NCBI RefSeq assembly: GCF_000372445.1
Contig: NZ_AQUY01000001.1
Span: 435,449-499,448 of the forward strand
Direction of reading: 5' to 3'
Source of the DNA: Corynebacterium ulceribovis DSM 45146
GTDB taxonomy: Bacteria; Actinomycetota; Actinomycetes; Mycobacteriales; Mycobacteriaceae
Length of the DNA: 64,000 bases
A program made the position numbers and the translations under genes. The notes under the pieces were generated by a model. It was not told the DNA's origin. It searched no databases and worked only from the letters and a program-made list of their open reading frames with translations. Numbering within the stretch: position 1 is the stretch's first letter; each line of letters starts with the position of its first letter. Below are positions 39,286 through 48,425 of the stretch, in pieces.

Positions 39286-39301
39286 TAGATTTTTAGGTCT
39301 A
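39286..39301. promoter_or_regulatory. McbR-like box before the DUF2786 gene
   Basis: TAGATTTTTAGGTCTA, one mismatch to TAGAC-N6-GTCTA. Weaker case than the metE boxes because it is single and the gene has no known link to sulfur. Confidence 0.3.
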
Positions 39302-39348
39302 GGTGCTTAGACTCCCGGGGCCGCAATTCCGTTCCCGTCAACCAGACG

Positions 39349-40647
39349 CTACGTCCCGCAGAAGGTCACATATGGGCCGAACTCTTCCGGCTCGTTGCCT
39401 TCAAAATCGGCGAACTCGTCGCGTCGCTCATACGGGCTAGTCAGCGCACTAAACAGGCGATTGAACAGCCCCAAGTCGCCAATACCGTCCCCAGCTAAAT
39501 TGTCACCGACGGCGGTCTGCAGCGCAGCTTCCACCAAGTCATTGCGCGGCACGTATACGGGCTCCCGGTATTGGGACTGGGCGGCGCGCATTGCGGCGGC
39601 CATGTTCTCGTCAAAAAGCTCAAATACGCCCTGTACCCGGCTGAGCGATTCATTGACACCACCGACCATTTCCGGCAGCAACGTTTCCGCAAACCGCGCA
39701 AGGTTCCAACCGAGCGCCGCTGGCTGGTTTCCAAAGCGGTAGCGGCCGCCGCGGTCAATGGAGCTGAACACATCGTCGGGGTCACGCCGCAGCGTAAAAG
39801 CGCACGGGCCGTAGTCAATCGTTTCCCCGGAAATGGTGGTGTTATCGGTGTTCATCACACCATGCACAAACCCAGCGGACATCCACTGCGCGACGGTGCG
39901 TTGCTGCACCGCCATCACCCGCTCAACCAGCGCAAAGTATGGGTCTTCGGTGTCGGCCAGCTCCGGGTAGTGTGCCGCGATGGCATAGTCTGCAAGCCGC
40001 CGGGTTACGCCAGAGCCGTCGTCAATCATTCGCGCGAATTGAAACGTGCCGACCCGCACATGGCTCGACGCAACCCGCACCAGCACGGCACCATGCTCGA
40101 CTTGACTGCGCATAATCTTCCGCCCTGTCCGCAGCACCGCCAGCGACCGCGTCGTCGGAATACCGCGCGCATGCATCGCCTCACTGACCAAATACTCGCG
40201 CAGCATCGGCCCAAGTGCCGCGCGCCCATCGCCGCCACGGGAAAACGGTGTCGGCCCTGACCCCTTCAGATGGATATCCACGGTGCTTGTTGACGAAGTG
40301 GCCACTGGCGATGTCTTTGGCACCTTCAGCTCGCCAAGTAGCAATGCTCGACCATCGCCAAGCTGCGGCGAAAGCTGACCAAACTGGTGACCGGAGTAGG
40401 CCTGCGCCACCGGCTGCGCACCGTCAGGCAGATTGTGACCCAGCAAGAACACGACACCGTCGTCGGTGCGAAGCCACGCAGGATCTAAACCAAGGTCGCG
40501 GGCGAGTGGCTCATTAAGGACAACGAGCTCTGGAGCTGGGGCTTCTTCAGCTTGCCATGGGGCGGCAAGCTCCGGCAATGCGGCAAGATAGTTGGCGGAC
40601 AGTGGGGGCGCAGACTGCGGGGCGGATAGCGACGCGGAAGTGCTCAT
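39349..40647 (-). CDS. selO: Protein adenylyltransferase SelO (YdiU)
   Basis: SelO is a pseudokinase-fold enzyme that transfers AMP to Ser, Thr or Tyr of other proteins. The 432-residue protein is on the short side for the family (about 480). Conserved parts are AYSGHQFGQLSPQLGDGRALLLGE, HLKGSGPTPFSRGGDGRA, GIPTTRSLAVL, and GFVHGVMNTDNTTISGETIDYGPCAF with the metal-binding Asn and Asp. The end is TFCGT; the Cys is encoded by TGC, at the place where animal SELENOO has selenocysteine. ATG 40647 lies six bases after TACGCT, so it is probably leaderless. Divergent from the winged-helix gene with only 20 bases between start codons. Confidence 0.93.
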   Translation of the reverse strand: MSTSASLSAPQSAPPLSANYLAALPELAAPWQAEEAPAPELVVLNEPLARDLGLDPAWLRTDDGVVFLLGHNLPDGAQPVAQAYSGHQFGQLSPQLGDGRALLLGELKVPKTSPVATSSTSTVDIHLKGSGPTPFSRGGDGRAALGPMLREYLVSEAMHARGIPTTRSLAVLRTGRKIMRSQVEHGAVLVRVASSHVRVGTFQFARMIDDGSGVTRRLADYAIAAHYPELADTEDPYFALVERVMAVQQRTVAQWMSAGFVHGVMNTDNTTISGETIDYGPCAFTLRRDPDDVFSSIDRGGRYRFGNQPAALGWNLARFAETLLPEMVGGVNESLSRVQGVFELFDENMAAAMRAAQSQYREPVYVPRNDLVEAALQTAVGDNLAGDGIGDLGLFNRLFSALTSPYERRDEFADFEGNEPEEFGPYVTFCGT

Positions 40648-40653
40648 GGCACC

Positions 40654-40659
40654 AGCGTA
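40654..40659 (-). promoter_or_regulatory. -10 element of selO, leaderless
   Basis: TACGCT on the minus strand, six bases before the selO ATG, inside the 20-base gap to the divergent gene. Confidence 0.5.
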
Positions 40660-40667
40660 GGGGAACT

Positions 40668-41645
40668 ATGCTCGCCAGTGTGGCGACTAAAATTTCGGAA
40701 ACCGCAGAACTACGGGCACGACGATTATTAGCGCAGGGCATCGCCCGAAACCTAGGCGACCCGGTAGCAGCCGCACAGTGGATGTTGGCAGTACAAGCGC
40801 AAAACTACAACGCCGGAAAAGCACAGCTCGCGCTGCGTTCCGCCGACCCGAGTGGCGACATTGCCGCTGGGCGCATTGTTCGGACGTGGTCGCAGCGAGG
40901 TACCCACCACTTTTTGGCCGCCGAAGACGCGGAGTGGATGATGCAGCTGTGCCATCCCCGCATTGAGCGAGCAGCCGAGAAACGACGTGCTGGACTGCAA
41001 CTAAGTGCCGTGCAGTTTGAAACCGCCAAGCACACCCTGCTTGATGCATTGCGCGATGGCCCCGTGTCCAGACCCGAAGCGTATGAACTCTTTGCCGCAG
41101 CTGGGGTGGACCCAGAAGGCGGCCGCGGACCCCATATCTTGCGGTCAGTCGGTAGTTGTGGCGGGGTAGTGCAAGCCCCACGCAACGGCAATATTGAACG
41201 CTTCATGCTGGTCGAACACCTGACACAGGATTCCGCCGACTTCGAAGGCGACGCTGCGCTGGCAGAACTTGCCCGGCGCTATATCCTTTCCCGTGGCCCA
41301 GTGACCGCCCAAGACCTGGCGTGGTGGGCAGGGATCACAGTGTCTGACGCGAAACGTGGTGTTCGCGCTGCGCTGGCGGGCCGCGGTGCCACCGATTTCG
41401 TGGAGATTGAACTGGCCGGCGGCAAGTATCTAATGGGTGCGTACCAGCTGGAATATTCGGACACGGATTTCGCGGCAGCGCTCGCTGCGGAATACCGCCT
41501 ACCAGCTTTTGATGAGTACCTGATGGGGTACAAAGACCGCTCGGCCCAACTGCCGCGGGAACTGGTTGCGGAAGTCGGGCCGACGAAGAACGGCTTAGTG
41601 CACCCCTTCACCGTGCTAGACGGTGTGGTCACGGGGCGGCGCTAG
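40668..41645 (+). CDS. Winged-helix DNA-binding protein (HTH_42 family)
   Basis: A 325-residue member of the winged-helix family that includes AlkX/YcaQ-type DNA repair proteins. Typical parts are VAAAQWMLAVQAQNYNAGKAQLALR, GRIVRTWSQRGTHHFLAAED and RRYILSRGPVTAQDLAWWAG. Relatives usually continue past DGxVVGTWRR for some tens of residues; here the protein stops at LDGVVTGRR, directly against the converging CoA-transferase stop, so a C-terminal truncation is likely. ATG 40668 gives the family start; longer in-frame starts would overlap selO. The activity is unproven. Confidence 0.75.
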   Translation: MLASVATKISETAELRARRLLAQGIARNLGDPVAAAQWMLAVQAQNYNAGKAQLALRSADPSGDIAAGRIVRTWSQRGTHHFLAAEDAEWMMQLCHPRIERAAEKRRAGLQLSAVQFETAKHTLLDALRDGPVSRPEAYELFAAAGVDPEGGRGPHILRSVGSCGGVVQAPRNGNIERFMLVEHLTQDSADFEGDAALAELARRYILSRGPVTAQDLAWWAGITVSDAKRGVRAALAGRGATDFVEIELAGGKYLMGAYQLEYSDTDFAAALAAEYRLPAFDEYLMGYKDRSAQLPRELVAEVGPTKNGLVHPFTVLDGVVTGRR

Positions 41646-43154
41646 CTACTGGCCCTTCATGGAGCCAGTTTTTTCAAAGTTGATGTGGAAAGACAGTGCG
41701 GTTTCTAGGTCATGCGGGGTCTGCATGTACTTGGAACTCTTTTGTGCGCGCTCCACATACTCTTCCAACAGCGGCTGGTAATCCGGGTGCGCCACCTTAA
41801 TCATCTTTGCCACTCGGTCCCGCGGGGCTAGGCCGCGCAGGTCAGCGTAGCCACGTTCGGTGATAATCACCATGGCGTCATGCTCAGTGTGGTCAATGTG
41901 TGAGGCAAACGGAACGATGGCGGAAATATCGCCGCCCTTGGCAATCGACGGTGAGATGAAGGTGGACGCAAAAGCATTGCGGGTGAAGTCACCGGAACCA
42001 CCGATGCCGTTCATCATGCGGGTACCAGCCACGTGGGTGGAGTTCACGTTGCCGTAGATATCCGCCTCAATCATGCCGTTGGAGGCGATGAGTCCCATTC
42101 GTCGAATCACTTCTGGGCTATTGGAAATCTGCAACGGCCGCAGCACCAGGTGCTCCCGGTAGCGCGTTGCTTCCTCGTTCATCTTGTCGGCGTATTCCGG
42201 CGAGAGTGCGAAGGACGTTGCCGATGCCACCGTCATTTTGCCTGCGTCAATGAGATCCAACATGCCATCCTGCACCACTTCGGTGTAGGCCTGAATGTTC
42301 TCAAACTTGGAATCCAGCAGGCCTGCCATCACAGCGTTGGGCACGTTGCCGACACCGGACTGCATGACGTACTGGTCATACTTCAATCGGCCGGCGGTGA
42401 CTTCACCTTCAAGGAAGTCGAGGAAATGTCCCGCGATCTGCTTGGAGGTGTCGTCAATAGGCTTAAACGGGCTGTTGCGGTCCGGCGCATCGGTTTCCAC
42501 CACCGCAACGACCTTGGTGGTGTCAATCTCGATGTATGGGGTGCCGATGCGGTCGCCGACATTATTGATTGGGATAGGGGTGCGGTTTGGCAGGTGCGGG
42601 ACGGTGTAAATATCCGCCATGCCTTCCAAGTTTTCGGACTGCCAAGCGTTCACCTCAATGATGATTTTGTCGGCCTTTTCGAGGTAGTCGACGTTGTTGC
42701 CGACACCGGAGGATGGAATCAGGCGACCTTCCTTGGTGATGCGCGTGACTTCCACAATCGCCACTTGCATTTGGCCAAAGAAACCCTGTTCCACCTGCAG
42801 GCCGGAGTGGGAGAGGTGAATATCCTGGTAGCGCATCTCTGCGGCGTTAATCTTCGACCGCATTGTTGGGTCGGACTGGTACGGCATGCGGTAGTAGATG
42901 GCGTCAGCTTCAGCCATCACACCGTCGCAGTCCGGGGCAGTGGAGGCGCCGGTCATTATGTTGACCTGGAACTGATCACCGCGGCCGTGGAATTCCTTCG
43001 CCTTGTTAGCAATCGCGGTGGGCATGGCCTTGGGGTAGGCTGCGCCAGTAAAGCCCGACATGCCGATGGTGTCACCGTGGGCGATGAATTCGGCGGCTTC
43101 GGCCGCGCTCATCACTTTGCTGCGCAGCGCTGAGTTTGCAATTCGATCCGACAT
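41646..43154 (-). CDS. actA: Succinyl-CoA:acetate/acyl-CoA transferase (acetyl-CoA hydrolase family)
   Basis: A 502-residue class I CoA-transferase, close to C. glutamicum ActA (Cat), which moves CoA between succinyl-CoA or acetyl-CoA and acetate. Recognisable parts are FSGFTG-type (here MSGFTGAAYPKAMP), TGASTAPDCDGVMAEADAI, the glutamate region VMQSGVGNVPNAVMAG, NGIGGSGDFTRNA and FASHIDHTEHDAMVI. ATG 43154 begins MSDRIANSALRSKVM as in relatives; an upstream ATG at 43175 is less likely. A 19-base motif shared with the acyl-CoA dehydrogenase gene lies 53 bases upstream. Its stop abuts the stop of the winged-helix gene with no gap. Confidence 0.94.
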   Translation of the reverse strand: MSDRIANSALRSKVMSAAEAAEFIAHGDTIGMSGFTGAAYPKAMPTAIANKAKEFHGRGDQFQVNIMTGASTAPDCDGVMAEADAIYYRMPYQSDPTMRSKINAAEMRYQDIHLSHSGLQVEQGFFGQMQVAIVEVTRITKEGRLIPSSGVGNNVDYLEKADKIIIEVNAWQSENLEGMADIYTVPHLPNRTPIPINNVGDRIGTPYIEIDTTKVVAVVETDAPDRNSPFKPIDDTSKQIAGHFLDFLEGEVTAGRLKYDQYVMQSGVGNVPNAVMAGLLDSKFENIQAYTEVVQDGMLDLIDAGKMTVASATSFALSPEYADKMNEEATRYREHLVLRPLQISNSPEVIRRMGLIASNGMIEADIYGNVNSTHVAGTRMMNGIGGSGDFTRNAFASTFISPSIAKGGDISAIVPFASHIDHTEHDAMVIITERGYADLRGLAPRDRVAKMIKVAHPDYQPLLEEYVERAQKSSKYMQTPHDLETALSFHINFEKTGSMKGQ

Positions 43155-43207
43155 TTCCGATCCACTTCCATTCATTTCGGTTAGGAAAATATCTGAACTG
43201 CCTCAAG

Positions 43208-43226
43208 TGTGACACACACGACACAT
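43208..43226. promoter_or_regulatory. Shared 19-base motif upstream of actA (GlxR/CRP-like)
   Basis: TGTGACACACACGACACAT. It differs by one base from the site at 62460–62478 and resembles a degenerate CRP/GlxR site (TGTGA-N6-TCACA). Lies 53 bases before the actA start. Confidence 0.5.
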
Positions 43227-43231
43227 GGGTG

Positions 43232-45127
43232 CTACAAGTTTTGTAATTCCCCGCCAGTTGCCGCCAATACCGCCCGCGATTTCACCAACGTTTCCTCAAA
43301 CTCCGCGTCAGGGTCGGACAGGTGCACAATTGCCCCACCCACTCCAAAACTGGTTTCGTCGGCGGTAGCCACCAAGGTGCGAATGACAATATTCAGATCG
43401 GCGCTACCGGTGCAGCCAAACCAGCCCAACGCCCCGGAATAGTAGCCGCGCTGCTGCGGCTCCAACTCGGAAATAATCTGCATTGTCCGAATCTTCGGCG
43501 CCCCAGTCATCGACCCACCCGGAAACGCCGCCGCCACTGCATCAGTTGTGGTCGCGCCGGGCCGCAGCCGCCCAGTAATGGTGCTGACCAGCTGGTGGAC
43601 CTGCGCGAAGGTTTCCACTTCAAAGAGCTCCGGCACCTCCACTGATCCTGGCAGGCACACCTGCGTGAGGTCATTGCGCAGCAGATCCACAATCATTAGG
43701 TTTTCACTGCGGTCCTTCAGTGCCTGCGCCAAATCCACAATCAACTCGGCATCTTCCGCCACCGTTGCCCCTCGTGGCCGCGTGCCTTTAATCGGGCGGG
43801 CTTTCACTAAACCATCAGCATTGACCTGAATGAATCGTTCCGGTGACGCACACAGAATCGACATCTCCGGCGTCTGCAGAAACGCCCCAAACGGCACCGG
43901 GCTGACCCGCCGCAATCTCCGATAGGTCAGCCATGGGTCAGTCAGCGCTTGACCGCGCGCCGTATTGGTCAGGCACACCTCGTAGGTTTCGCCGTCCACA
44001 ATTTTCTGTTTCGCTGTGCTTATTGACGAAAGGTATTCGGCCTTATTCTGATCAAACTCGAAAGCCATCCCCTCTGGTGCTGCGGGTTCCGGCAGTCGGT
44101 GCCGCCCCGAGTTAACCTCGTCAATAGCCGCGGCGACATTTGCTGAGCATGCTTCCAGTTCAGCTGCTGCTGTCAGATCGACGGCAGCTACCACATAGGC
44201 TTGCTTGGCGACATGGTCCACGACGATGGCGCGCTCGCACTTGAGCAACAACGGTTGGTCTAATTCATAATCCAACACCCCGATGAGCCCAGGACGAAAT
44301 GGGAATGGGGCAGCCGGATCATCCAGTACCCGCCACGAGTCCACTTCTGCTTGAACCCGATCCAGCACTGAACCCGCCGCAGCAGAGCCAGAACAAGAAC
44401 ATGGTTCCCCAGAAGCCATGACGGAGAAGCGGCCATATTTTGAGTCCGGCAATGAGCTGTCGAGCCAGACGGCGGTGGCGCGATCACGGAACAAAACGTC
44501 AAAAAGCGATTCTGGGCAGGTGGGGAACGGCACCTCCTGCCACCACACGCGGCGCGCTCCGCAATACTCCACCGCGAAATTACGCAGCAGGTCGACGCCA
44601 CCATGCGACGCAATGGACTCGGGGTGGAACTGCACACCCGCAAACGGCAATGACCGATGACGTAGCGCCATCACAGTGCCGTCGGCGACAGTGGCGGTGA
44701 CCTCCACACACTCCGGCAGGGAAGTGGCGGCCAGCGAGTGATAGCGCACCACCGGCAGCGGGTTCGACACCCCCGCAAACAAGCCAGCATTGCTGTGATC
44801 GACCCAGGCGACGCGGCCATGAACAGGTTCGCTGGCATGGGTGACCTGCCCGCCAAAAGCATGCGCAATCAGCTGATGGCCGAGACACACACCCAGCACC
44901 GGCAACTCTGACTGCCGCAGCAACTGGGCGGAAATGCCCACATCCGACGGTCGGGTCGGAGTGCCGGGACCAGGGGAAATCACCGCCAAGTCGAAGTCAG
45001 ACAACGGCAACGACGACCAGTCCGCAGTGTTTTTCACCACCGTCGGTTCCTGCCCAAACGCCTGGTACAGCAAATCTGCCAGGTTGTAGGTGAAGGAATC
45101 GAAATTGTCGATAAGGAGCGCGCGCAT
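43232..45127 (-). CDS. pabAB: Aminodeoxychorismate synthase, fused PabA–PabB
   Basis: Makes 4-amino-4-deoxychorismate from chorismate and glutamine, the entry to p-aminobenzoate and folate. The 631-residue protein is a fusion: a glutaminase domain (1–190) with C81 in GVCLGHQ and H168/E170 in FHPES, then a chorismate-binding domain with PIKGTRPRG, IVDLLRNDLTQVC and PGGSMTGAPKIRTM. The PIKGT lysine is the PabB (not TrpE) mark. In C. glutamicum pabAB lies next to glyA; here it stands before actA. No aminodeoxychorismate lyase gene is adjacent in the window. Confidence 0.93.
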   Translation of the reverse strand: MRALLIDNFDSFTYNLADLLYQAFGQEPTVVKNTADWSSLPLSDFDLAVISPGPGTPTRPSDVGISAQLLRQSELPVLGVCLGHQLIAHAFGGQVTHASEPVHGRVAWVDHSNAGLFAGVSNPLPVVRYHSLAATSLPECVEVTATVADGTVMALRHRSLPFAGVQFHPESIASHGGVDLLRNFAVEYCGARRVWWQEVPFPTCPESLFDVLFRDRATAVWLDSSLPDSKYGRFSVMASGEPCSCSGSAAAGSVLDRVQAEVDSWRVLDDPAAPFPFRPGLIGVLDYELDQPLLLKCERAIVVDHVAKQAYVVAAVDLTAAAELEACSANVAAAIDEVNSGRHRLPEPAAPEGMAFEFDQNKAEYLSSISTAKQKIVDGETYEVCLTNTARGQALTDPWLTYRRLRRVSPVPFGAFLQTPEMSILCASPERFIQVNADGLVKARPIKGTRPRGATVAEDAELIVDLAQALKDRSENLMIVDLLRNDLTQVCLPGSVEVPELFEVETFAQVHQLVSTITGRLRPGATTTDAVAAAFPGGSMTGAPKIRTMQIISELEPQQRGYYSGALGWFGCTGSADLNIVIRTLVATADETSFGVGGAIVHLSDPDAEFEETLVKSRAVLAATGGELQNL

Positions 45128-45141
45128 GGCTCCATTGTTGC

Positions 45142-46719
45142 TTACGTCAAAATGCGCAATGTCTTTCCGGCCCGCATAAGACCGCCGGCCAGCTTCGCGT
45201 AGGTTTCCCGCGGCAGCATCGGCATCGCAATTGGCATGATGCGCTGAACCGTCACTGTCTGCGCCTCGGTGAACCGCAGCAGCCCTTCGGCACCTTGGCG
45301 CCTACCCACACCAGAGGACTTCATCCCGCCCATCGGGGCATCGACACTGGCGAAACTTGCAGCGTAGCCATCATTAATGTTGACGGACCCTGCCTGCAGT
45401 TGCGTGGCAATCCGAACACCCGTCGATGGCTTTGCCCACACTGACGCATTCAGCCCATAAGAGGTGTCGTTGGCCTTGGCGATCGCTTCGGCTTCATCGG
45501 CCACGCGCCACACGCTAACGACTGGGCCGAAAACTTCCTCGCGGGCAAGTGCGGCGTCATCAGGAATGTCAGTCAGCAGCGTCGGCTCGTAGAACTGGGG
45601 ACCAAGGTCTGGGCGAGCCTTACCGCCGGTCAGAATGGTTGCGCCCTTATCCACCGCGTCGGCCACCATCTGTTCGATCGTGTCCAATTGGCTTTGCGAC
45701 GAAATGGCACCCATCTCAATTTCCCAGTCGAAACCGGCACCTAGTGTCATGGCGCGGACTCGGTCGACCAGCGCCGGGATGAAATCGTCCCAGACGCTAT
45801 CGACGACATACAGCCGCTCAATGGACACGCAGAGATGACCAGAGTTACTGAATGCGCCGATAATGAGACCTTCTACTGCCGCGGTGATGTCCGCGTCGGA
45901 GGCAACAATCATTGGATTCTTGCCGCCGAGTTCGGCCGAAAAACCAATCAGACGGTCGGACGCCTGCTGCGCCAGTGTGCGGCCGGTGCTGGTAGAACCG
46001 GTGAACATGAGGTAGTCGCAGCTCTCGACGATGGCGGTGCCGACAACTGAACCCGGGCCAGTGACTACTTGGAATAGGTCCTTCGGCAGGCCAGCTTCCT
46101 TGAGTAGCTGCACGGCATAGAGCGCACTAAATGGGGTTTGGGAGTCGGGCTTGAGGACAATGGCATTACCTGCCGCCAGCGCAGCGACTGCATCGGATAC
46201 CGACAGCGTGAGCGGGTAGTTCCAAGGTGCAATAACTCCCACAACGCCCACTGGGTGGTGGTGCACGGTGGTGGCAGTCATCCCAGGGATAGCTCCGTGG
46301 CGGTGCTGCGGACGCAACACCTTTGCGGCGGTGTTGCTGTAGTAGCGGGCGGTGATTGCGGTGTGCAGGTTCTCTTCAAATGCAGAGGAGCGGGCTTTGC
46401 CGGTTTCGGACTGGATAATGTCCAGCATCTGCTGTTCATGACGGAACAGCAGGTCATGGAACCGCGAGAGAATCTGGGCGCGTGCCTTCACTGGGGTAGC
46501 CGCCCACTCTTTTTGCGCGCGACGAGCGCGTTCGAATGCGGCGTCGACATCGTCGGCGGTGCCGATGGGGACACTGCCGATAACTGCACCATCAAACGGG
46601 CAGAGGATGTCGCGGTGTGGCCGTTCCGCTGTCACGGCAACGCTCTGCGCGAGACGGCTCATGAATGCATCATCGAGAACGGATAGACGTTGTGGCGTAG
46701 AGACTTCAGCGGTAGTCAT
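45142..46719 (-). CDS. gabD2: NAD(P)-dependent aldehyde dehydrogenase, succinate-semialdehyde type
   Basis: A 525-residue aldehyde dehydrogenase. The catalytic Glu lies in FSAELGGKNPMIV and the nucleophile Cys in SNSGHLCVSIERL; cofactor motifs are APWNYPLTLS and FTGSTSTGR. The GHLCVSIERL motif and the C-terminal YGFM-free ending with KLAGGLMRAGKTLRIL fit the GabD2-type succinate-semialdehyde dehydrogenases of mycobacteria and corynebacteria. Substrate is inferred from this; no GABA genes are adjacent. ATG 46719 is used because the preceding residues are not conserved. The pabAB start lies 14 bases after its stop. Confidence 0.85.
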   Translation of the reverse strand: MTTAEVSTPQRLSVLDDAFMSRLAQSVAVTAERPHRDILCPFDGAVIGSVPIGTADDVDAAFERARRAQKEWAATPVKARAQILSRFHDLLFRHEQQMLDIIQSETGKARSSAFEENLHTAITARYYSNTAAKVLRPQHRHGAIPGMTATTVHHHPVGVVGVIAPWNYPLTLSVSDAVAALAAGNAIVLKPDSQTPFSALYAVQLLKEAGLPKDLFQVVTGPGSVVGTAIVESCDYLMFTGSTSTGRTLAQQASDRLIGFSAELGGKNPMIVASDADITAAVEGLIIGAFSNSGHLCVSIERLYVVDSVWDDFIPALVDRVRAMTLGAGFDWEIEMGAISSQSQLDTIEQMVADAVDKGATILTGGKARPDLGPQFYEPTLLTDIPDDAALAREEVFGPVVSVWRVADEAEAIAKANDTSYGLNASVWAKPSTGVRIATQLQAGSVNINDGYAASFASVDAPMGGMKSSGVGRRQGAEGLLRFTEAQTVTVQRIMPIAMPMLPRETYAKLAGGLMRAGKTLRILT

Positions 46720-46822
46720 GCTGTCCATCCAAGCCGAAAACGCGCAATAGCGCACTAGGTTTGCCGAACTCTAGCGCTATTTTTAGCTAGTTTTTACCTA
46801 GTTCGGCGTTCCCTAGTTCTCT

Positions 46823-47158
46823 TTAGTTCGGCGTGAAACCCAAGCGACGTGGTCGGTCCGGGTCGTGAGCTTGGTCGGCTTCGCGGCCATAAGTGATGTC
46901 TTCGTCCAAGTCGTAGTTGTCGAAGCGTCCTTCTGGGTCCGAGATGTCTTCCTCGAATGGATCGACATCCGGCTTTTCTTCTGCCAAGCGCTGATCCAGG
47001 GTTTCGTGCGGGTCGGCACCGCGCCACTTATCTGGCGCATCCATGACGTAGTTTTCGCCATCGCCAGTAATCACGGTCGCGTCCAATCCTTCAGAACCGT
47101 CCAGCGTGTTCTCGTCGAAATCGCCGGTGGTGTCCGCATCGTAGTTATCGCGGGACAT
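46823..47158 (-). CDS. DUF5709 protein
   Basis: A 111-residue acidic protein with no signal or membrane segment. GETLDQRL-type motif HETLDQRLAEEKPDVDPFEED and a DAPDKWRGAD segment are typical of DUF5709, a small actinobacterial family of unknown role. The end RPRRLGFTPN is basic. ATG 47158 follows a clear GAGGAGG site. The sequence coding its last residues and stop (TAGTTCGGCG on the plus strand) is repeated 25 bases downstream, at 46799 and 46824. Confidence 0.75.
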   Translation of the reverse strand: MSRDNYDADTTGDFDENTLDGSEGLDATVITGDGENYVMDAPDKWRGADPHETLDQRLAEEKPDVDPFEEDISDPEGRFDNYDLDEDITYGREADQAHDPDRPRRLGFTPN

Positions 47159-47368
47159 GATTGCCTCCTCGGAATCGGGGTAAGACTTGGCGGGTAACTG
47201 CAGCGAAACTGCGTTATCCTCCAACTGTTTTCAGTCTACGCACCAATCGATTTGAACAACAGAGCCACTCGCACAATCATCGGAAGTTCCGTGGCGGGAA
47301 CTAAACGGCAGCAGTTTGCGTTAAGTAGTTATAGAACGTGGATAAATTCCGCATAAGGAAGGATACAA

Positions 47369-48307
47369 ATGCGCAGCAGTAGTAATCCGGCTTTTCGCTC
47401 CATGACGAAGAACGTTGAAAAGCAGGTTCGCACCGGTGGCATGGGCCACGGTTACGCTCAGCAGGGCTATGCCCAGCAGGGATACGGTCAGCAGGATTAT
47501 GGCCAGCACGGCTACGGCCAGCCTGGTTACGGCCCGCAGGGCAACGGTCAGCAGGGCTTCGGTCAGCCTGGCTATGCTCCACAGGGCTACGGCCAGCCGC
47601 AGATGCCAGCTGCAGCGACTGAACGCCCAATGACCATTGACGATGTCGTGCAGAAGACCGGCATCTCCTTGGGCATCGTTATCGCGCTGGCAGCGGTGAA
47701 CTACTTCATTGGCATGAACAACCCAGCGCTTGCCATGGCGCTGACTGCAGTGGGTGCCATCGGTGGCCTCATCACCGTGCTGGTGTACTCCTTCGGTAAG
47801 AAGTTCAACTCCGCACCAGTGACCATCACCTACGCTGCCTTTGAAGGCCTGTTTGTTGGTGGTTTCTCCTTCATTTTCGCCTCCGCGCAGTTCGGCAATG
47901 CCAATGGCGGCGCCATGATCTCCCAGGCCGTCGTTGCCACCTTGGGTGTGTTCGCCGGCATGCTGTGGGCTTACCGCTCCGGTGCCATTAAGGTCACGCC
48001 ACGCTTCCAGAAGTTCATGCTCGGCGCGCTAGTCGGTGTGCTCTTCATGGCAGTGTTCAACTTGGCTGGTGCGATTTTCTTCGACTTCAACCCACTGCGT
48101 GACGGCGGCCCAATCGCTATCGGCTTCTCGCTGGTCTGCATCGTGCTGGCCGCGCTGTCCTTCTTGGTGGACTTCAAGGAAGCTGACGAACTCATCCGCA
48201 TGGGCGCACCATCCAGCTACTCCTGGGGTGTTGCTCTCGGCCTGACTGTCACCTTGGTCTGGCTGTACACCGAAATCCTGCGCCTGCTCAGCTACTTCAA
48301 CGACTAG
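47369..48307 (+). CDS. Bax inhibitor-1/YccA-like membrane protein with GYGQQ repeats
   Basis: A 312-residue protein. Residues 1–27 are basic, 28–77 are ten pentapeptide repeats of the type GYGQQ, and from residue 95 there are seven hydrophobic segments of the Bax inhibitor-1/YccA fold, with the family-typical ending [25 protein letters not shown]. Members of this family may act as pH-sensitive calcium leaks; the role in bacteria is unclear. A GGAAGGA site precedes ATG 47369. The repeat tail is predicted to be cytosolic. Confidence 0.88.
   Translation: MRSSSNPAFRSMTKNVEKQVRTGGMGHGYAQQGYAQQGYGQQDYGQHGYGQPGYGPQGNGQQGFGQPGYAPQGYGQPQMPAAATERPMTIDDVVQKTGISLGIVIALAAVNYFIGMNNPALAMALTAVGAIGGLITVLVYSFGKKFNSAPVTITYAAFEGLFVGGFSFIFASAQFGNANGGAMISQAVVATLGVFAGMLWAYRSGAIKVTPRFQKFMLGALVGVLFMAVFNLAGAIFFDFNPLRDGGPIAIGFSLVCIVLAALSFLVDFKEADELIRMGAPSSYSWGVALGLTVTLVWLYTEILRLLSYFND
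47450..47599 (+). repeat. Ten 15-bp coding repeats (GYGQQ pentapeptides)
   Basis: Ten consecutive five-codon units with consensus Gly-Tyr-Gly-Gln-Gln/Pro; units 4, 7 and 8 are the most divergent ([15 protein letters not shown]). Confidence 0.9.
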
Positions 48308-48360
48308 CCGCTCAGGCACACCGGTGGGACAGTGCAGCTTCCCACCAACTGAAATAACAA

Positions 48361-48394
48361 GAGCCACCCGGATGCTTCCGGGTGGCTCCTTTTA
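48361..48394. terminator. Bidirectional terminator between the Bax-inhibitor-like gene and greA
   Basis: A perfect 12-bp stem GAGCCACCCGGA/TCCGGGTGGCTC with a four-base loop and CTTTTAT after it; the other strand follows with few T residues, so it is mainly for the plus-strand gene. Confidence 0.85.
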
Positions 48395-48425
48395 TACGTC
48401 AAAAAGCTCTGGCTTTTAACGCTTT

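Noticed and set aside
38444..39301. Integrated element at tRNA-Leu
   Set aside because: No integrase, no repeat of the tRNA 3' end and no mobile-element genes; the single DUF2786 gene is not enough.
39349..39363. Selenocysteine at the SelO C-terminus
   Set aside because: The antepenultimate codon is TGC (Cys), not TGA.
47450..47599. CRISPR-like short repeats
   Set aside because: The 15-bp units are contiguous, without spacers, and in frame within a coding sequence.
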